Source: Polytrichum commune
Taxonomy: Eukaryota > Streptophyta > Polytrichopsida > Polytrichales > Polytrichaceae
DNA length: 64,000 nt
Direction: 5' to 3'
NCBI GenBank assembly: GCA_950295325.1
Contig: OX485803.1
Span: 69,703,554 to 69,767,553, forward strand
Part shown: piece after piece, positions 58,872-64,000 of the stretch
How positions within the stretch are numbered: position 1 is the stretch's first letter
How the letters are laid out: each line of letters starts with the position of its first letter
The notes under the pieces: generated by a model
The model's database searches: none
The model's input: the letters and a program-made list of their open reading frames with translations, nothing else
Told to the model about the DNA's origin: nothing
Position numbers and translations under genes: made by a program

Positions 58872-59072
58872 AGTTCCAGGTGATATGGTGGAGTTTGGAA
58901 AATTGATGGTTGGAAATCAAGACTCCATGAAATTTACCGATCATTTTAGAGGAATCTATAGAATATGCCTCAAAGTAGTAAAGAAAAACTGAAAGATCAC
59001 AACATGTAACTGGTTGGACTTGAAAACACAAGGATGCCGACTGATTATGCCCAAACATCTCCCAGGACACTG
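58872..59072 (-). mobile_element. hAT-like MITE family 'CAGTG', copy 9, inverted
   Basis: Inverted copy ending CATCTCCCAGGACACTG. Its other end begins at GTTCCAGGTGATATGGTGGA, preceded by AGTGTA, the same junction seen in copy 7 where a TA-MITE interrupts the element. Confidence 0.7.
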
Positions 59073-60719
59073 CTATTTTATTCTACTGGGGGAATCTCAG
59101 AATTTGATGGTTTGTTTGTCATACCAAAGTATCAAATGCCAAAGTCACACTAACACCTTGAATATGGCACTGAAGACTTTGAAGTCGTATATAATGGCCT
59201 CTACTGTGCAGTTCAATCATGTACAAAAATTAAAATGACAAATGATAAAACTCCCGAAAGTGCACATCAAATTTTTTAACAATATTTATGGGTAGCCAAT
59301 GGCCATAGCCAATGCCCTAAGTACCTTTACTCTGGATGAGACCACCTGTTTTTGAGCCTCGGGGTGAGCAGACTTGCCACAATTCCCGGCTAGAGCTTCG
59401 TGTTGTCTACGTAAACTCATCCATTGGGAAGGTGAAACCACAATGAACCAATCTATAGTCTACACCTTTCTATTTCTAGACTATTTGACTCCTGCAATGG
59501 ACATGAGAGACTCCATGTTAATCTAGTGAAGACAAATCAACCCTCAACCTATGGGGAGCTTGTCTTGTAGGGGGAGAGGAAATTTTCACATACGGACATA
59601 CCTTTCATTCATCCAACATAAAAACCATGATATATCTAAGTACGCAACTAGGAGGTTAATATTTTTAGTTGATTCGACGACAAATATAGCTTTAGAGAAG
59701 ACCATGAATTAGTCTAGTTCAAGATATACAAGGTGAATCAACAATCATTTACCTTTATTAACTTTTGGTGTTAAATGGATGAGAGGTAGGCTCGTGCACG
59801 ATAATTCCCTCTCGTCGTTCTGTACTTAAGCACATTCATCCATGAAGGATTTGTTTACACAACCAGTACGAAGCTTTAGCTCAATTGCCTACCATATACT
59901 TCGTGACATCCCTAGCTATACATACCAAATACCTACACTAATTATGCCAACGGGTGCGTGTTACAATTCAGAGTTACATAGTGCTATACCTATTTAATGA
60001 GAATGAGAACATTTTACCAAGCAAAGTCATTTATGTTTTATAATGTCCTAACAACCTGGTGAACTTTTGTTAGTTAAAAGTTGAAACTCCTGAGTAAGAC
60101 AATATTGCACTGTGTAACTTTGAATAGTAGCCAGCACTAGTTGAGAAAATCCATGTAGTTACTTTGCTAAGTTATTGCCTAGATAGGTACTGTATTATAT
60201 CTAGATACCGTTATTCCTAGAAAGGTACTGTATAGTAGAACGGCCCATTCTATTGCTTAAAAGCCGGAGGATCCTCTACACAATGAAGCCTATTACGATT
60301 GCTGAAAGCGAATGTCTTAACTCCTGCATTTCGCCGCAAGATTGAATCCTTCTTCTCTCCCTGCAACACAGTTGGCGTGAAGTTGAATCATTCTGCTTCA
60401 ACTTGATGTCTTCTACCTGCAGGCTTGTGGTCTTTGCTTCTCTAAGTAGCTAGCGTCCGGCCAATCCGCTGTGCAAATGAATTGGAAGGGTTAGGGCTCA
60501 GGACAGTCGAGTGATTGCACCTGAAAGCTTGGGGAGGAGTCACAGTTGACGATATTCTGGTGAGACACCCTTGATTAGAATTTGCAGATCAGCAACAAGT
60601 GTTTGCTGTTGAAACATGGACTGACAATGATATTAAATTCACACCAGACTGTTCTGCAGGGTGATTAATACTACCGTTCGCTTGAGGCTGCACCGCCGGT
60701 TCGCGCTGATTGGGCCGAA
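59073..60719. other. Upstream region of the IRG-like gene, with a decayed MITE
   Basis: 59938-60140 (TACACTAATTATGCC, AATTCAGAGTTACATAGTG, CAAAGTCATTTATG.TTTATAATGTCC) is a diverged relative of the MITE at 58556. The rest should contain the IRG promoter and leader. Codon-like composition is absent until 60720, and no certain TATA box or 5' intron could be placed. Confidence 0.4.
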
Positions 60720-62072
60720 ATGGGGAATTCACAATCAAGCAGGGGCTTGAATGAGGATGGTGAGGCCATCAAAGGGGTACTAATGACTTACCTTCCCTAT
60801 GGTGTGGGCGCCATCGTTGCCCCAATCTTTGAGAAAATTACATCCTGGCTTGGAATTTTTCAGAAGAAACCGAGGCCATTGAATGATACCATGGAGGGGA
60901 TTCGGCAGGCAAATGATGCGGCTGCAAAAGAGAGAGAATTAGCCGCAAAGGAGCAAGAATTAGCGGCTGCGAAAGAACGAGAATCAGCTGCTGCGAAAGA
61001 ACAGGAATTGGCTGCTGCGAAAGAGCGTGAAGAGGCCGCTGCCTCTGCAACGCAACAAGCCCAGGCGGTCGTTGCCGAGGCACGCAAGCAAGAGGCGGCT
61101 GCCAAGAGCCGCGCGGATGTAGCTATGGCAGAGGCGCAGAAGGCGAACGACGCGCTCCAGCAAGGCATCCGTCCCGTTGTGATGCCTACTGACGAGCAGT
61201 ACAAGGCGACGATGAAGCGGATCCAGTACAACGCGGAGAAGTTCCACTTCGCTGTTTGCGGGACTTCCGGTAGTGGCAAATCCACGCTCATCAACGCATT
61301 CCGTGGCCTGACAAAACGTGACAGGAACGCGGCCGCCGTAGGCGTCACGGAGACGACCTCCCAAATCACACGATACCCTGACCCCCGCCCCGAGCTCCCC
61401 TACTCACGGTTCGTCTGGTACGACATCCCCGGCGCAGGAACGACAACTATCTCGGACTGGCAGTACTTCAACGACCAAGGGCTGTTCGCATTCGACTTCA
61501 TAATCATGGTGTACGACGTGCGCTTCACCAAGATCGACGTGAGCATCATTGAGAATTGCTACCGCTTCAACATCCCGGTGTTCATCGTGCGCAGCAAGGC
61601 CGACCAACACATTGACAACATGCTGAAGGAGCTTGAGCTTGACTGCTTGCCGGGCAGCGAGGACTACCAGACGGCATACCAGGAGGTCAAGACGAAGTAT
61701 GTCAAAGAGACGAAAGCGGATTTCGAAAGGCACATCAAGAACATGGCGGGAAACCCGGAGTTCGATGCACGGGATCGGCAAATGCTTCTGGGCCAACGCG
61801 TTTACATGGTGTCAGCCATCAATGTTCGGTCTCTGGTGCTGAAGGGCCGTCAGGTCGACAGCAGCAGGCTCATTGATGAGGCTCTGCTGGTGGAGGACTT
61901 GCTCAGCACGGCCGCGAGAAGGCGCTACTTTGAGGAGGAGTGGAAGGGCATTTTCAAGAGAGGGAGGGAGGCGCTCACTGGGGCATTCTCTACAGTCTTG
62001 AAATCTTCAGGACCATCATCATCATCATCATCATCTTCAGGTCGCATAACAGGGCGATCAATGCCAGTGTAG
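60720..62072 (+). CDS. IRG (p47, IIGP-type) GTPase with myristoylation signal and coiled coil
   Basis: Intronless 450-residue protein. MGNSQS at the start fits an N-myristoylation site; residues 20-46 are hydrophobic enough to contact membrane. Residues 61-150 are an alanine/glutamate-rich coiled coil built from AAKE(R/Q)EL repeats. The GTPase domain follows: P loop GTSGSGKS (181-188), switch region GVTETT (208-213), DIPGAG (235-240), RSKAD as the G4 motif (291-295) and VSAIN as G5 (364-368). A helical C-terminal part ends in a poly-Ser tract encoded by TCA repeats. The order, DIPG motif and length fit the IRG family, known in vertebrates for membrane remodelling at pathogen vacuoles; a plant function is not established. 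The ATG context (gaaATGGG) is good. Third positions are visibly GC-rich, unlike the AT-rich neighbourhood, which could reflect horizontal origin, retro-origin or codon selection. Confidence 0.9.
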   Translation: MGNSQSSRGLNEDGEAIKGVLMTYLPYGVGAIVAPIFEKITSWLGIFQKKPRPLNDTMEGIRQANDAAAKERELAAKEQELAAAKERESAAAKEQELAAAKEREEAAASATQQAQAVVAEARKQEAAAKSRADVAMAEAQKANDALQQGIRPVVMPTDEQYKATMKRIQYNAEKFHFAVCGTSGSGKSTLINAFRGLTKRDRNAAAVGVTETTSQITRYPDPRPELPYSRFVWYDIPGAGTTTISDWQYFNDQGLFAFDFIIMVYDVRFTKIDVSIIENCYRFNIPVFIVRSKADQHIDNMLKELELDCLPGSEDYQTAYQEVKTKYVKETKADFERHIKNMAGNPEFDARDRQMLLGQRVYMVSAINVRSLVLKGRQVDSSRLIDEALLVEDLLSTAARRRYFEEEWKGIFKRGREALTGAFSTVLKSSGPSSSSSSSSGRITGRSMPV

Positions 62073-62114
62073 ATGACAATCGAGTTGCACAATATGGTGC
62101 ACCTACTCAAGCCA

Positions 62115-62790
62115 TGTATAGGGCATAACCAATCAACTCATGAAGAGAAACCATAGGTTAAAACGACTGAAATGTTCTTGATAGAGAATACATGAAAGCA
62201 ATTGCAACTAGTGGGAAGTGCTCCACACTTGATGAATGACTGGATATGTTTTCATAACAAAGTCTTGTTCATTGTTTATCATGGTATAATACAATCTAAT
62301 ACCATGCCCATAACATGGGCAACAACAATGCATAGATTTTAGTCACCTACTTGACAAGCCGTTTCTGGGGCCTAACCAATCTACTCATAGACAGAAATGC
62401 TCTCCACTCGATGAATGACCAATTATGTTTTCATAACAAAGTGTTGTCTGGAGCTCACTATGATATAATACAATCTAGTATATATGTTTGTCTACGTTGT
62501 TTAGTATCATGGAGAACAACAATGCTTGGATTATATGTTACCTACTCAAACTGCAAATATGGGGCGTAACAACTGCTCATGGACAATATAAAATGGAGAT
62601 AATGCATACAGTCCTTTCTGGATGGATAAAGAAGGATATGGGAGTTGCAACTTTCAGCAGACTCGCTCTCCACTTGATGACTAACCGATTATGTTTTCAA
62701 CATAATGGTCTTGTCCACCGCAATATGTCCAACACGTTCTTGTCCATCGGTTATTATGGTGCAATACAGTGTGTATTTTTTTTGATGAGT
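62115..62790. repeat. Three imperfect tandem repeats 3' of the IRG-like gene
   Basis: GGGCATAACCAATCAACTCA (about 62128), GGGCCTAACCAATCTACTCA (about 62367) and GGGGCGTAACAACTGCTCAT (about 62562) each precede a GATGAATGACC..TTATGTTTTCATAAC-type block. Spacing is about 239 and 195 bp. An AATAAA at 63126 is a possible distal poly(A) signal. Confidence 0.75.
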
Positions 62791-63239
62791 TTACATTATT
62801 TACCACCCGGCCAAGCCACAACAACACTATTGCCAGGATTACAATCATAATACACTACTCCCAATGGTCGTCTATGCGGTTCCAGACGTTCCTGCCTGTG
62901 CATGGCCAAGCCTCTAGAATGCAGCTGTGGAAGTTTGTAACTGATCAAAGCCCGATTGTGGTCTCTTTGCAGGCAAACTTTCATTAATTACGACCTAATG
63001 TTCTCTGGGTGCATGAAGCTCTTTATCTCATCTGTGCCATTGCTCTTTATCTCATTTATTTACCAGGTTTGTAATGAAGTAGTCGGTTTCCAGAATCTGG
63101 ATGCAAAGTTTGTTTGAACCTGTGCAATAAATTAATGCATATCTTCAGGATCAGAGGAGTATTATCTGTCAGGCTACAAGGAACCCATTCACAATACATG
63201 GGGAAACAATGCTTGATTCATTGCAGTAGTTAGGTCTTA
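62791..63239. other. No recognisable feature
   Basis: Spacer beyond the IRG 3' repeats; only the AATAAA at 63126-63131 is notable. Confidence 0.35.
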
Positions 63240-63410
63240 AATGCTTACTTTCTCCAAGTAGCCCACTTCTGTTACGACATGAACATGTGTTTAGTGCAAG
63301 ATGGGTAGCAAATCCAAATCAAGGCCATAGCCACTTTCATCATACTTTTCAGAGCTCATATGAATATCATATGTTTATTTCATTATCAAAGTGAAGATTA
63401 TCCAAGAATG
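63240..63410 (+). repeat. Interspersed repeat 'TTTGGACACTT', copy g (truncated)
   Basis: Keeps CCCACTTCTGTTACGACATG, AGCAAATCCAAATCAAGGCC, CAGAGCTCATATGAATATC and AAAGTGAAGATTATC. Confidence 0.65.
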
Positions 63411-63419
63411 GAGAAGGGG

Positions 63420-64000
63420 TGGTGTGTTTGCTGTGTGTTCTGACCCTATCGGTAGTTGAATAATTAGAGAGATGAATTGCGTTCCCGAGAGCTTAATGGT
63501 AAGCGCATTCACATGGCTAACACCCAGAGGTTACATGATATCTAGTCACCAATTCACCTTATCCAAATACCACACTCATTTTCTTCCAAATTTCAAGGAA
63601 ACAGAAGGGTCAGTGCCCATCATGTTCGTTCTTACCCTATCGGGAGTTGAAGAATTAGACACACGAATTGTAGTAGGAGTAATCACTTTGGTTGTAGAAT
63701 TAATCATGTGGAATTCTGAATGCTGAAATTGCCCCGTGTAGCTTTTGAAATTTATCGACAGTGGATATTATTCGAATGAAATTAATGCCTTTGCTTGAAG
63801 GCATTAATTTCATACCTGAAGTGATTAATCCTGCTGCAATTTCCGTGTCTAAATATTGAACTCCTGACAGCGTAAAAACAAACAGTCCAGACAGTAACCT
63901 TTCTGTTTCCTTGAAATTTTGAAGCAATGGGTGTGGAAGTTGGATAAAGGGAATTGGTGAGTAGGTACCATGTCATGTCTAGGTGATAGCTAATGTGGTT
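63420..64000. repeat. Tandem plus inverted ~190-bp repeat, running off the window
   Basis: CTGACCCTATCGGTAGTTGA at 63440 recurs as CTTACCCTATCGGGAGTTGA at 63631. A diverged inverted third copy occupies about 63790-64000: reversed, it gives TTTCAAGGAAACAGAAAGG, GTCAGGAGTTCAATATTTAG and AGGATTAATCAC. A perfect short palindrome, AATTAATGCCTT against AAGGCATTAATT, marks the inversion point near 63790. Element class unknown. Confidence 0.75.

Noticed and set aside
60860-61369. Minus-strand 169-codon frame opposite the IRG-like gene
   Set aside because: It is a shadow of the GC-rich, alanine-rich coiled-coil and GTPase coding strand, with no independent domain.
63467-63535. tRNA-like stretch (CTTAATGGTAAGCG followed by GGTTAC)
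   Set aside because: There is no B box (GGTTCGANTCC) and no acceptor-stem pairing, and the stretch is explained by the local tandem/inverted repeat.

Overview
This window reads as nuclear DNA of a land plant. It is AT-rich and gene-poor, with three recognisable protein genes in 64 kb, and is filled with microsatellites, small inverted-repeat transposons (MITEs), LINE and SINE remains and divergent tandem arrays. The two plant-specific anchors are a TPD1-like secreted peptide gene and a DP (E2F partner) gene whose exons and splice sites can be read by eye. The better of two 5S-rRNA-like sequences carries a GCGGTCATACC start, where flowering plants usually have GCGATCATACC. I infer, with moderate confidence, a non-flowering plant (lycophyte, fern, bryophyte or gymnosperm).

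Layout. 0-1 kb: TPD1-like gene on the minus strand, with a TATA element upstream. 1-8 kb: microsatellites, a perfect 65-nt hairpin and a PIF-type MITE. 8.8-9.7 kb: a cluster of one hAT-like MITE family that recurs across the window. 9.9-11.1 kb: a ~203-bp tandem array. 17.9-20.05 kb: a 5'-truncated LINE with a poly(A) tail, whose reading frame is broken only by six in-frame stops. 24-26 kb: a hAT-Tip100-type element nested in a MITE, then a complete tRNA-type SINE. 27.2-29.9 kb: a giant foldback Mutator-like element with 9-bp target duplications, carrying a nested hAT-like element and abutting another. 31.5-32.85 kb: a tandem array built from a nested MITE pair. 33.9-34.8 and 56.5-57.8 kb: two relics of a LINE with an RNase H and CCHC C-terminus.

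38.3-44.9 kb: the nine-exon DP gene (minus strand, 314 aa), with transposons, a 5S-like sequence and a decayed duplicate of its eighth exon inside its introns. 53.1 kb: a nearly full-length 5S-like sequence. 55.3-55.9 kb: an unidentified coding fragment split by a Tourist-like MITE. 60.7-62.1 kb: an intronless, GC-rich gene for an IRG (immunity-related, p47 type) GTPase with a myristoylation signal and a coiled coil.

The three genes do not form a pathway. DP acts in cell-cycle transcription, TPD1-like peptides in receptor-kinase signalling during germline-associated cell specification, and the IRG-like GTPase has no established plant role that I know of. The most interesting points are the IRG gene, the foldback Mutator element with its ordered nested insertions, the shared 3' end of the SINE and the RNase H LINE, and the MITE-seeded tandem array. 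All coordinates come from reading the sequence; repeat boundaries without target duplications are approximate.
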